Under the pieces are notes generated by a model that did not search any database, was not told where the DNA came from, and was given only the letters and a program-made list of their open reading frames with translations. Position numbers and translations under genes: made by a program. A DNA stretch of 41,518 nucleotides from a virus. How positions within the stretch are numbered: position 1 is the first letter of the stretch; each line of letters starts with the position of its first letter. The stretch spans positions 1 to 41,518 of IMG/VR virus record IMGVR_UViG_3300032224_001677; one strand, written 5' to 3'. Below, in pieces: positions 21,876 through 30,208 of this stretch.

Positions 21876-23531
21876 ATGGCAGCCAATCAACAAACACCAC
21901 AAGCTCCTGCAGATAATGCTAAAGATATAAAAGATAACAAGACCACCAGTTCTAAAAAATTAAAGACGGGTAAAATCAAAGATACGATATCTAAAGGATC
22001 CACCATGGTCGGCAGAACCGAAGCCAATCCTTCGGGCAAAACAGATCAGATTGACATCAATCCCATGCAGAATGAAAATGTATTGAGTCAACTAAATGAT
22101 ATCTATGATAGTGTTATGAATGAGATAGAAGAAAATATTGATTCTATGTTTGAAGAAAAATTTGGCAAGTGGAGAGAAGCTGTTCCTCGTTCAGGTCAAG
22201 ATAGACACACTATCGATTTAACTGTTCGTAATGGTGAAGATCGTAAAAAAGATGATAGACCATATCGTCAGCAATCAATCGTAAAGAAAATTATCGATGA
22301 GAAGTATGGCAAAGGCTATGTATCTTCTGCTTCTAAAATTGAAAAAGCTATGAAAGCAAAAGGCGTAGAGCCCAACTCCAGCGACAAATATCGCCAAGAG
22401 ATGGAAAAAAATTCTGCTGCATATGATGCAATTAAAAAGAAAACTAATGAAGATTTTGAACAACTATTTGAACTCTCGCCACAATTAGTTGGTGCTGTAC
22501 ATAGACGTCATGAAATAGAAGGTGTTCCATACAAATCTAAAGCTGCTTATGACGCAGTAAAAAATGCTGTCAGAAAAGCTGCAGGTATAAAAAAACCAGG
22601 ACCTTATGTGTTTCCTGACGTTGATAAAGTACCTCCTGGCATTGGTATGAATGAAGATTTAAATGATTGGTTTAAAGACAAATGGGTTCGAATGGACACC
22701 AAAGGCAACATCAAAGGCGATTGTGCAAGAGAACCTGGTGAAGGTAAACCCAAATGTCTTCCTGTAGCTAAAGCCAAAGCCATGGATAAAGAAGATCGTG
22801 CGGCCGCTGTCCGTAGAAAAAGAAGAGAAGATCCAGTTGCCGATCGTCCAGGCAAAGGTGGCGCGCCTATCAATGTTCAGACAGAAGCTGCAAATCCTGC
22901 ACAACAAGCAGCAATAGCTATTGCTATGAAGAAAGCTGGCAAGAAACCCAAAAATGAAGAATATATACAAGAAAAACATGCACCCACCAATTCTTTATTA
23001 TGGTCAAAAGCCAAAAGTTTGGCAAAACAAAAATTTGATGTATATCCTTCAGCATATGCAAATGGTTGGGCAGTTAAATGGTATAAATCCAAAGGCGGCG
23101 GCTGGAAATCCATTGAAGAAGATCATGATATTTTAAATGTTCAAGAACAAGGTTGTTCTATAGAAGAGTGGAACGAAGAATTAGGACTTACTGAAGAAAT
23201 ATTTACTCCTTTAGGTAATGAATTGTATGAAGATTGGGGTGAAATTGAAGAAGAAGCAGAACATGATGGACACAGAGTTAAACTTGGTAAACCATTCCAT
23301 ACACCCGGCGGTCCTAAGAAACGTGCTGTTTATGTAAAAAATGATAAAGGCAATGTTGTAAAGGTTAATTTTGGCGATCCTCATCTTTCAATTAAAAGAG
23401 ATCAACCATCAAGAAAAAAATCATACAGAGCTAGACATCATTGCGAAACACCAGGACCAAGATGGAAAGCCAATTATTGGTCATGTAAATATTGGTCCTC
23501 TACTCCAACATCGGTATTAGATAAAGGTTAA
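21876..23531 (+). CDS. Multi-module basic virion-type protein (551 aa)
   Basis: A large mosaic of three Lys/Arg-rich modules joined by acidic linkers. Module one (about 264-320), WFKDKWVRMDTKGNIKG to RRKRRED, resembles a DUF5872-type phage domain. Module two (368-412) begins APTNSLLWSKAKSLAKQKF and ends KWYKSKGGGWKS. Module three (467-540) runs from VKLGKPFHTPGGPKK to CETPGPRWKANYWSCKYW with conserved Cys. I recall each as recurrent in T4-like phages of marine and alphaproteobacterial hosts. Linkers contain I/L-x-E sites, such as YIQE (363-366), that could be cut by the prohead protease, releasing DNA-binding peptides. Late promoter upstream; the next gene overlaps by one base. Confidence 0.65.
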   Translation: MAANQQTPQAPADNAKDIKDNKTTSSKKLKTGKIKDTISKGSTMVGRTEANPSGKTDQIDINPMQNENVLSQLNDIYDSVMNEIEENIDSMFEEKFGKWREAVPRSGQDRHTIDLTVRNGEDRKKDDRPYRQQSIVKKIIDEKYGKGYVSSASKIEKAMKAKGVEPNSSDKYRQEMEKNSAAYDAIKKKTNEDFEQLFELSPQLVGAVHRRHEIEGVPYKSKAAYDAVKNAVRKAAGIKKPGPYVFPDVDKVPPGIGMNEDLNDWFKDKWVRMDTKGNIKGDCAREPGEGKPKCLPVAKAKAMDKEDRAAAVRRKRREDPVADRPGKGGAPINVQTEAANPAQQAAIAIAMKKAGKKPKNEEYIQEKHAPTNSLLWSKAKSLAKQKFDVYPSAYANGWAVKWYKSKGGGWKSIEEDHDILNVQEQGCSIEEWNEELGLTEEIFTPLGNELYEDWGEIEEEAEHDGHRVKLGKPFHTPGGPKKRAVYVKNDKGNVVKVNFGDPHLSIKRDQPSRKKSYRARHHCETPGPRWKANYWSCKYWSSTPTSVLDKG

Positions 23532-23713
23532 TGAAAACATTTAAAACATTCATAAATGAATTACAAGTAAGAGATCCTTCTGGTAAGTTGATAACAATCA
23601 AAAAAGAAATATTCAGAGGATCTGACAATAAAATACACACTGCGTATCCCGGTAAGAGCGCAAGTTCGGGTGGTGGTAGTGGCGGTGGTGCAGCAGGATC
23701 AGGAGACGCATAA
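23531..23713 (+). CDS. Leader peptide with Gly/Ser linker tail (60 aa)
   Basis: MKTFKTFINELQ is the shared leader (predicted cut after INE). It is followed by a short beta segment, VRDPSGKLITIKKEIFRGSDNKIHT, and a flexible tail SASSGGGSGGGAAGSGDA. The stop overlaps the ATG of the Dps gene (TAATG). A targeting leader plus a linker that ends exactly at the Dps start looks like the N-terminal part of a leader-linker-Dps fusion. No classical slippery heptamer is visible. Alternatively it is an independent small head protein. Confidence 0.6.
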   Translation: MKTFKTFINELQVRDPSGKLITIKKEIFRGSDNKIHTAYPGKSASSGGGSGGGAAGSGDA

Positions 23714-24153
23714 TGGATCAGTTAATTGAAAAAATGAAGGCATATCACGCATCTAACTTTGCGTTTTATCTAAAACTACACTTCTTTCACTGGAATGTAG
23801 AAGGACCCAACTTCCCACAATATCATAAATTTTTTCAAAAACTTTATGAAGATGTATTTGAAGCAGCAGATGGTATTGCAGAACATATAAGAGCTCTCCA
23901 GGCATATGCTCCTGGTTCATTCACAAGATTTAGTGCAATGAGTTCTATTGCAGATCAAATTGAACCTATTCCTGCACCAGAAATGATTAATATGGCTATT
24001 GCAGATAATACTAAAATTATGTTTATGATTGCTAATTTAGATAAAATGGCAAATGATGCTGGTGAAATTGGACTTAGCAATTTTCTACAAGCACGTCATG
24101 AAATTCATAGAAAACATCAATGGATGCTCAGAGCAACATCTAAATCTATGTAA
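23713..24153 (+). CDS. Dps-like ferritin
   Basis: A 146-aa four-helix protein with the Dps ferroxidase signature. HFFHWNVEGPNF (24-35) has the conserved His, followed by YHKFFQKLYEDVFEAADGIAEHIRALQ with the Asp and Glu of the DxxxE pair. HEIHRKHQWML closes the last helix. Dps forms a 12-mer that binds and oxidises iron and often binds DNA, protecting it from oxidative damage. It is the only plainly cytosolic, host-type protein in the virion-gene block and is coupled by TAATG to the leader/linker gene. It may be packaged with DNA or act during infection. The terminal Lys-rich DNA-binding tail is short. Confidence 0.85.
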   Translation: MDQLIEKMKAYHASNFAFYLKLHFFHWNVEGPNFPQYHKFFQKLYEDVFEAADGIAEHIRALQAYAPGSFTRFSAMSSIADQIEPIPAPEMINMAIADNTKIMFMIANLDKMANDAGEIGLSNFLQARHEIHRKHQWMLRATSKSM

Positions 24154-24164
24154 TTTTATAAAAT

Positions 24165-24172
24165 TATAAATA
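24165..24172 (+). promoter_or_regulatory. T4-type late promoter TATAAATA
   Basis: Exact TATAAATA in the gap between the Dps gene and the structural gene that starts 49 bases later with an AAGGAG site. Confidence 0.72.
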
Positions 24173-24220
24173 AAAGAACAGTATTATGTTCTTTGTATTA
24201 ATTTTTTAAAGGAGATTAAA

Positions 24221-25099
24221 ATGGCTCAATGGGGCAATACAGACGTAGCAGGTAACTCAGTACTTTGGGGTGTAACTGGATTTTTCGGTGCTCCAAATAC
24301 AACAAATAGATCTGCTTTTTATGGAAATACATCTAAAGGTTCTTTTGTAACCAATCAAATTGTAGGTCAGTTTGGTGCAGATACAACAGAAATTGGCGTT
24401 AATAAAGGTCCTGTTGTTCATATCACAGTAACTAACAACGGAAGTGGTTATACATCTAACACAGCAAACGGTACATTTACTATCACTCTTGGTGGTGCTA
24501 ATACAGGATTAGCACTAAGCGCCAACGCATTTGGTGTTGCTAATAGCACTGGTAGAATTGCTTCAGTTAGTGTTCTTAACAATGGTAACAACTATATTAC
24601 CAGTCCAACATTTGTACTACCAGCACCAGCAACTACAGGGTTCAATGCTAACTCTGCTGTAACAGGTGGAACTGGCGGTGGCGCAAATAGCACTATTGCT
24701 ATTTCATCAGCTCCTTATTTTATTGCCGGTGATATTGTTACTTATGCTAACTCAGCAGGTAATACGGCTATTTCTCCTTTAGCAAATCAAACACAATATT
24801 ATGTTAACTTTGCTAATAATACAGTGGTTGCTCTTTCACTAACCAATTCATCAGCAGTAGCAGATAGAATTACGTTAACAAAAGGCCTTACTGAAACAGG
24901 TCATTCACTAACAGGTCAAACAGCAGCTGCAACTGTTGTTACTGGCGGTGCTAAGAATAAAGGTATGGCACATGCTGGTTGGAATGTACGTAAAGTAGGC
25001 ACTGGTGGACGTGCCGGTCGTGTTCAATACGAAACACTTGTTGCCATGGGCACAATACAGGGCGATGGTGCAGATGATCTGGTGTTACCAGACGCATAA
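24221..25099 (+). CDS. Structural virion protein, Asn/Thr/Gly-rich (292 aa)
   Basis: A strong AAAGGAG site precedes the ATG. The protein is almost all beta with many Asn, Thr, Gly and Ala and nearly no Cys, as in decoration or fibre proteins. The first 60 residues, with WGVTGFFGAPNTTNR, and the last 45, GMAHAGWNVRKVGTGGRAGR to DDLVLPDA, look like conserved ends, while the middle has repeated VTNNGSGYT / VLNNGNNYI units. Late promoter upstream, terminator downstream and high-expression signals support an abundant virion protein. Confidence 0.7.
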   Translation: MAQWGNTDVAGNSVLWGVTGFFGAPNTTNRSAFYGNTSKGSFVTNQIVGQFGADTTEIGVNKGPVVHITVTNNGSGYTSNTANGTFTITLGGANTGLALSANAFGVANSTGRIASVSVLNNGNNYITSPTFVLPAPATTGFNANSAVTGGTGGGANSTIAISSAPYFIAGDIVTYANSAGNTAISPLANQTQYYVNFANNTVVALSLTNSSAVADRITLTKGLTETGHSLTGQTAAATVVTGGAKNKGMAHAGWNVRKVGTGGRAGRVQYETLVAMGTIQGDGADDLVLPDA

Positions 25100-25118
25100 T
25101 AAACAAAATACTATTATC

Positions 25119-25145
25119 AAAAAGGGGGAGCAATCCCCCTTTTTT
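25119..25145 (+). terminator. Factor-independent terminator
   Basis: AAAAAGGGGG (25119-25128) pairs perfectly with CCCCCTTTTT (25135-25144) around AGCAAT, with a T-run. It closes the structural gene. Confidence 0.93.
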
Positions 25146-25178
25146 ATTGACATAAATAAATGATTTACAGAGGTTATA

Positions 25179-26255
25179 ATGCCAAAGATTTCTGAGCTTA
25201 ATGAAATTACATCACTATTTGCAAATGACTATTTCGCTGTAGTTCACGATCTTCAGGGGTTGCCTTCTACAAAAAAAATTAAAGTTAATGATTTAGCCAA
25301 CACACTTCAAACATTTGCCAACTATGCCAACAACACTTCTGCTGGTGTAATAAAAGTTGGTGATAATCTTACAGTAAATTCAACTGGGTATCTTTCTGCT
25401 ACTGCTGGTTCAAATGGATATACCGGATCTAGAGGCTCATCAGGTTATAATGGATCAACAGGCAGTACTGGTTATAATGGATCAACAGGTTCTTTAGGAT
25501 ATACAGGTTCACAAGGTGTTATTGGTTATACAGGTTCTTATGGTAACATTGGTTATACTGGTTCTTTAGGATATACGGGTTCTACAGGTAATACTGGATA
25601 TACAGGTTCGCAAGGTGTAGGGTTCATTGGTTCTACAGGTAATACTGGATATACTGGATCAGCAGGATATAATGGATCAGCAGGATATGATGGATCAGCA
25701 GGATATACTGGATCAGCAGGATATACAGGTTCGCAAGGTGTAGGGTTCATTGGTTCTACAGGTAATACTGGATATAATGGATCAGCAGGATATAATGGAT
25801 CAGCAGGATATACTGGTTCTATTGGTGATACTGGATATACGGGTTCAACTGGTACATTTGCAACTGGTCAAAATATTGTTGCAAGTAGTTTTACATCCAA
25901 TACAGGTAGCTGGACATTAGCTTCAGGTACTAACTCAAAAGACTTTAGTGTACCAGGGCCAGGTACCTACACATTATGGGTAAATGGCAATATTCCTAGT
26001 GGCATAGTTACCTATACTGCTACAGTTGTTGTGACCAATCAAAATGTACCAGTGTTAGGCACTAGTTATGGTTGGTATTATGCAGACGGCAATGCCTTGG
26101 TACTCACAGCAATACCCACTCAGATTGTTGGAACATTAAATGGTATCAGCACTGCCACAGTGAGCACAACAACGGCTTGGAAATTTGCTTTTGGTATTAC
26201 CAACAACAGCGGAACCAGTCAGACAATAAATTATGGTTATACCAGATTAGGATAA
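25179..26255 (+). CDS. Collagen-like fibre protein (358 aa)
   Basis: Three parts are visible. Residues 1-50, [21 protein letters not shown], form an attachment domain shared with the next gene. A collagen-like region (about 78-225) has Gly-x-y triplets arranged as GYTGS, GYNGS, GSxG, likely a trimeric triple helix. A C-terminal beta domain (from about 230), [29 protein letters not shown], may form the receptor or knob part. Collagen-type repeats are frequent in phage tail and head fibres. The repeat DNA contains a 123-bp duplication. Terminators flank the gene. Prolines are absent from the triplets, so stability must come from other features. Confidence 0.82.
   Translation: MPKISELNEITSLFANDYFAVVHDLQGLPSTKKIKVNDLANTLQTFANYANNTSAGVIKVGDNLTVNSTGYLSATAGSNGYTGSRGSSGYNGSTGSTGYNGSTGSLGYTGSQGVIGYTGSYGNIGYTGSLGYTGSTGNTGYTGSQGVGFIGSTGNTGYTGSAGYNGSAGYDGSAGYTGSAGYTGSQGVGFIGSTGNTGYNGSAGYNGSAGYTGSIGDTGYTGSTGTFATGQNIVASSFTSNTGSWTLASGTNSKDFSVPGPGTYTLWVNGNIPSGIVTYTATVVVTNQNVPVLGTSYGWYYADGNALVLTAIPTQIVGTLNGISTATVSTTTAWKFAFGITNNSGTSQTINYGYTRLG
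25409..25851 (+). repeat. Collagen-type codon repeat with 123-bp tandem duplication
   Basis: Units of the form GGATATACTGGATCA / GGTTCTACAGGTAAT repeat in 9- and 15-base steps. The block starting TTCGCAAGGTGTAGGG (25607 and 25730) recurs 123 bases apart with nearly identical following sequence, showing recent slippage or recombination. Length variation between strains is expected. Confidence 0.85.
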
Positions 26256-26284
26256 TTTATAATTATACTGAGAATAAGATAATT

Positions 26285-26311
26285 AAAAGGGAAAAAAATC
26301 TCCCTTTTTTT
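26285..26311 (+). terminator. Factor-independent terminator
   Basis: AAAAGGGA (26285-26292) pairs with TCCCTTTT (26301-26308) around an A-rich loop, followed by T residues, 30 bases after the fibre stop codon. Confidence 0.82.
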
Positions 26312-26337
26312 ATATTTAAATGCATGATTAAAAATCT

Positions 26338-26345
26338 TATAAATA
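26338..26345 (+). promoter_or_regulatory. T4-type late promoter TATAAATA
   Basis: Exact TATAAATA 31 bases before the ATG of the second MPKISEL protein. Confidence 0.72.
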
Positions 26346-26375
26346 TATAATCCAACAATCTTATTAGAGAGTGCT

Positions 26376-26939
26376 ATGCCTAAAATTTCCGAATTAAATG
26401 CACTTACTAGCGTAACAAATGACGATTTGGTAGTAGTCGTTAATGATCCAGCTGGATCTCCTTCAACCAATAAGATTACGGTTGGAAATTTCTTTTCTAA
26501 TATTAATGCAACTACCGTTTTTTCTAATAATGTAACATTTAATAAAAGCATTACAATCTCTAATACAACAATTTCAAATGCCACTTTGACATTTTCAATT
26601 ACCAATGTGGGTTCTGGCGCAAATAATTCGGCAAATTCTACAAATTATAAAACAACTGCAACAAAATTAGATGTTAACACAAGCATACAATATTTGTATG
26701 CCAACACCACAGCATACAATTATTATCTACCAGCAGGTTCAAATGGACAGATAATGTATTTTGCTGCTAAATCAAGCACTCACATGGATAATACTTATAT
26801 CTGGATGGATAATTTTAGAGGTTATAATGTAGATAGTTCAAATGCAGAGTGGAAACCATTTACATCAACATGGTCCAGATCTTTTGCTACAGCATGTTAT
26901 ATAGACGGTGCCTGGAACATAGATACCAATAATAGTTAA
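26376..26939 (+). CDS. Fibre-related protein sharing the MPKISEL attachment domain (187 aa)
   Basis: The first 45 residues ([22 protein letters not shown], then DPAGSPSTNKITVGNF) align with the N-terminus of the collagen-like fibre, so both probably bind the same place on the virion. A beta-helix-like stretch of Asn/Thr/Ser residues follows, then a C-terminal domain with GSNGQIMYFAAKSSTHMDNTYIWMD and a Trp-rich end. No collagen repeats are present. It could be a short fibre, a decoy paralogue or the base of a heteromeric fibre. Confidence 0.7.
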   Translation: MPKISELNALTSVTNDDLVVVVNDPAGSPSTNKITVGNFFSNINATTVFSNNVTFNKSITISNTTISNATLTFSITNVGSGANNSANSTNYKTTATKLDVNTSIQYLYANTTAYNYYLPAGSNGQIMYFAAKSSTHMDNTYIWMDNFRGYNVDSSNAEWKPFTSTWSRSFATACYIDGAWNIDTNNS

Positions 26940-26959
26940 TAAGAGTATTTTTAAAAACA

Positions 26960-27352
26960 ATGATTGATAAACTTGACGAGACCAATTTTTTATTATACGC
27001 TGCAAAACATTATGATAATCCCCAGTGTTATGATACTATAGAATTTTATGATGATTTAAAACGATTTAAATATGTCAAAAGATTATTAAACAGATATCAG
27101 GAAGAAAACGATCTTAAAGAGAGATTAATACTCAATCATATTATTATTCTTAATAACGTATTTGGGCCTGTACATACCGCAAAGATGTTATTTTTAAAGT
27201 GCAAAGGCATGGAAGAATATCTAAAACCATTTTTATTATTCTTGAATATCCTGCCTGATAAAATAGAAAATTTAGGTATAGAGTATAAAACAATAAATAC
27301 ATCAGAAATACCTTTAAACGAATTCATATTAAACGAGCTTAGGAACATCTGA
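26960..27352 (+). CDS. Conserved T4-like phage protein (130 aa)
   Basis: A mainly helical protein: YDTIEFYDDLKRFKYVKRLLNRYQEENDLKERLILNHIIILNNVFGP. This ...KRFKYVKRLxxRY...LKERLILNHIIxLxNVFG pattern is one I recognise from hypothetical proteins of many T4-like phages of marine hosts. No catalytic residues stand out. The stop overlaps the next ATG by one base, and conserved linkage to the next gene is likely. The function is unknown; a virion or assembly role is suggested by location. Confidence 0.75.
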   Translation: MIDKLDETNFLLYAAKHYDNPQCYDTIEFYDDLKRFKYVKRLLNRYQEENDLKERLILNHIIILNNVFGPVHTAKMLFLKCKGMEEYLKPFLLFLNILPDKIENLGIEYKTINTSEIPLNEFILNELRNI

Positions 27353-28590
27353 TGATAGTAGACGCAGTATTAACTTATCAGTTTATCAAGAAATTGATAA
27401 CACCATTTAATAAAATGCCAGCATACGCTCTACACCTTATTGATGAAAATGGCAATTTTCTCAAGAACAGAAACTCGTTTACTTCACAAGAAAAAAGTGC
27501 GCTTGGTCTTTTTGATATTATGATTATCAATCTCAAGAAATTGATTGCTAAAGTTCCTTTTGGTAAAACAAGAATTGCCACATTGGCCGCAGCCATGTTG
27601 CTGCTCAGATCTGCTCCATTAAAAGAAGAAGTCTTAACAGACTCAATGTTTTCTTTAGAAGAAGATTTTAATAAAACATTACGAGAATTGGAGTTAATGG
27701 AAGAAATGGGTGCTGTTAACAATGTGGGCGGTATAGCAGGAACAGGCGATACTAGATTGGCAGCAAATCAAAGAGAACCCGGTATTTCTAAATCAGCAGT
27801 TGCTAGATATATTGCCGGAAACAAAAAAACTGCTCCTAAAAAAAAAGTTAAATCCTCCGTATTAACTTCTATTCTTAGACGTAATACAGTAAAAGAAGAT
27901 ACTACTCTACAGTATCATACAGAATTAAATTCTAAAATATGGGACGGATTCAAACTCAAAGATGAAGTGAGAGGTAAACTGCTTCAAATAGCAGCTGCCT
28001 GGATGAATTTTGCTAAAATATCTCCAGATAGAGTACAAGACATTATTATTACTGGTGGTAATGTCAATTTCAATTATACTCCTCTTTCAGATATTGATTT
28101 ACATCTTGTCATATCAAGAGATGATTTAAATCCAGATAGAGCTCTTGTAGACGAATATTTACAAGATAAAAAGATTCTCTGGACATTATCACATCAGAAT
28201 ATTAATATCTACGGATATCCTGTAGAACTATATGCTCAAGATATTTCAGAACAACCACATGCAAATCAGGGTGTTTATTCAATAAGAAATAACGAGTGGA
28301 TATCAATGCCGCAACATCTTGACATTGACTTTGAAAACGACTATCATTTACAGAAGAAAGTTCAGTTCTATAAAGATTTGATTGATAGCATGATTGCTCA
28401 GAATGCCACAGATGGCACTCTTGATATGATTAAACAAAAAATTAAAAAAATGAGAGGTGATTCTATCGCCAAAGATGGTGAGTTTGCTTTTGGTAATCTT
28501 GTGTTCAAAGAGCTTCGTAATCAGGGTTATCTAGATAAGATGGATATGTATCAGAAATCCAATCAAGATAAGGCCATGTCACTATCATGA
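27352..28590 (+). CDS. Phage protein with C-terminal pol-beta-type nucleotidyltransferase domain (412 aa)
   Basis: The N-terminal 120 residues (VDAVLTYQFIKKLITPFNKMPAY, then KVPFGKTRIATLAAAMLLL) form a conserved domain I recall from T4-like phages. After a basic, Gly-rich linker (120-175), the C-terminal domain has ITGGNVNFNYTPLSDIDLHLVI. G235-G236 and D247-x-D249 are the Gly-Gly and metal-binding Asp pair of the pol-beta superfamily, as in minimal nucleotidyltransferases, CCA-adding enzymes and (p)ppGpp synthetases. It may transfer a nucleotide to RNA or protein. It lies in the virion block and may be packaged. The acidic LKEEVLTDS linker holds possible prohead-protease sites. Confidence 0.7.
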   Translation: MIVDAVLTYQFIKKLITPFNKMPAYALHLIDENGNFLKNRNSFTSQEKSALGLFDIMIINLKKLIAKVPFGKTRIATLAAAMLLLRSAPLKEEVLTDSMFSLEEDFNKTLRELELMEEMGAVNNVGGIAGTGDTRLAANQREPGISKSAVARYIAGNKKTAPKKKVKSSVLTSILRRNTVKEDTTLQYHTELNSKIWDGFKLKDEVRGKLLQIAAAWMNFAKISPDRVQDIIITGGNVNFNYTPLSDIDLHLVISRDDLNPDRALVDEYLQDKKILWTLSHQNINIYGYPVELYAQDISEQPHANQGVYSIRNNEWISMPQHLDIDFENDYHLQKKVQFYKDLIDSMIAQNATDGTLDMIKQKIKKMRGDSIAKDGEFAFGNLVFKELRNQGYLDKMDMYQKSNQDKAMSLS

Positions 28591-28973
28591 TGGGTTGGAT
28601 ACTTCGTTTATTTGCTGGCGGTTCTTCACTTCCGTGGATCATTGGCGGCATTATGCTTGCTGTTACTGCGGGATTTACCTGGTTAAAAATACATGACTAT
28701 AATGTATGGGAACAAGCTACTTCTGCTTTTAATCAGGCACAAGAGCAACTGACTCAACAGAAGCAAGAAGAATTTGCGCAAAAAACTGAAACAATTAATG
28801 ACAATGCTGATCGTATCAGAGAAGCCATTGCCAAACATGAACAAGACATGAATGATGTTTCTAATAACATTGAAAAACAAGCCATCACAGAGCATAAAGG
28901 CACCGAGCAGGCGTCTAAATATTTAAAGAATATCATTTATCAATTAGATCAGAATTACGGAGCAAAGAAATGA
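28587..28973 (+). CDS. Inner-membrane spanin (Rz-like)
   Basis: A 128-aa protein with one N-terminal membrane segment (about 15-34, LPWIIGGIMLAVTAGFTWL), then a long charged, Gln/Glu/Lys-rich coiled coil (40-115) in the periplasm. This is the architecture of an i-spanin that links inner to outer membrane at lysis. A matching lipoprotein (o-spanin) is encoded at 30209, unusually separated by one gene. It overlaps both neighbours by ATGA. A generic membrane-anchored virion protein is the alternative. Confidence 0.72.
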   Translation: MMGWILRLFAGGSSLPWIIGGIMLAVTAGFTWLKIHDYNVWEQATSAFNQAQEQLTQQKQEEFAQKTETINDNADRIREAIAKHEQDMNDVSNNIEKQAITEHKGTEQASKYLKNIIYQLDQNYGAKK

Positions 28974-30196
28974 AAAGTTTTAAAGATTTTAAAGAAGAAA
29001 TTGCAGAAGAAACAGAAATGCGCCATTCAAACGATTCGCTTGGAGATCATATGGCTCTTAAAGACTATGCAAAAAAACATGGTGGCATTGATAAAGAAGA
29101 TTTACATACAGCAGCAAAACATATGAAGTCGGGCGATATGGATGCATTAAAAAAGCATCTTCGTAGCATGGATACAGATCCTAGAGATGCAGCTTTGCAT
29201 TATGTTGCAAGACGCCATTATCCAGAGCTCGGATACAGAGTTCATAAAGAAGAAACTGATAAAAAAACTAATCTGATCCCAAAACATAAAGATGATTCGC
29301 CAGATCCATTAGAAAATCGTAAAGGTTATATTCCTGGTGGTATTGCTCCTGGTAGTGGTAATTGGCCAGGACATCCAAACAGAACTAAAAAAATTATGAG
29401 AAGTTTTCCTTTAGATAAAGGTCCAAAACCAAATTTACCTGAAGAAGTTGAAGATATGGAAGAAGGTATTATTAAAGGCACTGCTTCGTTAATTAAACAT
29501 GCTGTTGCAGTACCTGCTAAGACTGCAGGAAGAGTAGCAATGGGTGCTGTTAATGCAGTCCATGCAGTTGCGGGTGGTGTTAAGAATACTGTCAAGGATG
29601 TTAAGGATGCATCTAAGAAGGTCAAAGCAGCATATGCAGAAGAAGTTGAACTTGATGAAGCATTCAAATTAGGTACTGAAGTTATAATACATGATCTTGG
29701 TAAAAGTCACCATGGTAAAAAAGGTATTATAGGTGAAATTCGTCATGGATTACATAGAGGTCAAAGAACATTTGTAGTTTATCACGGCGATCACGGAGCT
29801 ACTCAACTTCCTAAAGAAAACTTAAGAATCGTAAAAGAAGAAGTCGAGCAAGTCAATGAAAACATCGACAAGACTATTGAAAGATTACAAAAACAATATG
29901 ACAAACATGATGTTCTATATGGACGCGCACAAGAAGCTCGCAGAAATAGAGGAAGCAGAACTATGAGTCCTAGAGAAGAAGGACTTCGTAATAAGAGGAA
30001 CACTATTCTAGATCAAATTCGAGATCTTGAAAGACAGAAAAAAGAATCTTCTACTATCAAAGAAGAAGAAATTGATGAAGCAACAAGAGCTGCTATTACT
30101 CTGGCAGCTGCTAGAGCAGCTGCCGCACGTGCAGGTGTTGAAATGAATAATCCTAAGAAACCTAAAAAAGAAAATCCTATTAAATTTAGACCTTGA
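28970..30196 (+). CDS. Virion-type protein with capsid-targeting-like leader and KOW-like domain (408 aa)
   Basis: MKSFKDFKEEIAEE is a variant of the shared leader, with predicted cleavage after IAE. Residues 20-90 are a helical, His/Lys-rich domain (HMKSGDMDALKKHLRSMDTDPRD). A Pro/Gly linker, an Ala/Lys/Val-rich amphipathic region (about 165-215), and a small barrel-like domain (about 225-285, FKLGTEVIIHDLGKSHHGKKG) follow, then coiled coil and an Ala-rich end. Acidic EEVE/EEID sites punctuate the modules. No enzyme motif is seen. It resembles a processed internal head protein with several DNA-binding pieces. Confidence 0.65.
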   Translation: MKSFKDFKEEIAEETEMRHSNDSLGDHMALKDYAKKHGGIDKEDLHTAAKHMKSGDMDALKKHLRSMDTDPRDAALHYVARRHYPELGYRVHKEETDKKTNLIPKHKDDSPDPLENRKGYIPGGIAPGSGNWPGHPNRTKKIMRSFPLDKGPKPNLPEEVEDMEEGIIKGTASLIKHAVAVPAKTAGRVAMGAVNAVHAVAGGVKNTVKDVKDASKKVKAAYAEEVELDEAFKLGTEVIIHDLGKSHHGKKGIIGEIRHGLHRGQRTFVVYHGDHGATQLPKENLRIVKEEVEQVNENIDKTIERLQKQYDKHDVLYGRAQEARRNRGSRTMSPREEGLRNKRNTILDQIRDLERQKKESSTIKEEEIDEATRAAITLAAARAAAARAGVEMNNPKKPKKENPIKFRP

Positions 30197-30208
30197 GAGA
30201 AAAATAAC

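Noticed and set aside
22604-22979. Minus-strand open frames opposite the three-module protein
   Set aside because: They are side effects of codon composition on the other strand; no start signals and no known family.
23690-23715. Programmed -1 frameshift joining the leader/linker gene to Dps
   Set aside because: No slippery heptamer or downstream pseudoknot is visible; kept only as a question under findings.
25553-25750. Minus-strand Pro-rich open frame (PVYPADP repeats)
   Set aside because: It is the mirror of the collagen-like repeat and lacks a ribosome binding site.
25409-25851. Short regular repeats that look like a CRISPR array
   Set aside because: The units are in frame with Gly-x-y triplets of the fibre protein and have no constant repeat with unique spacers.
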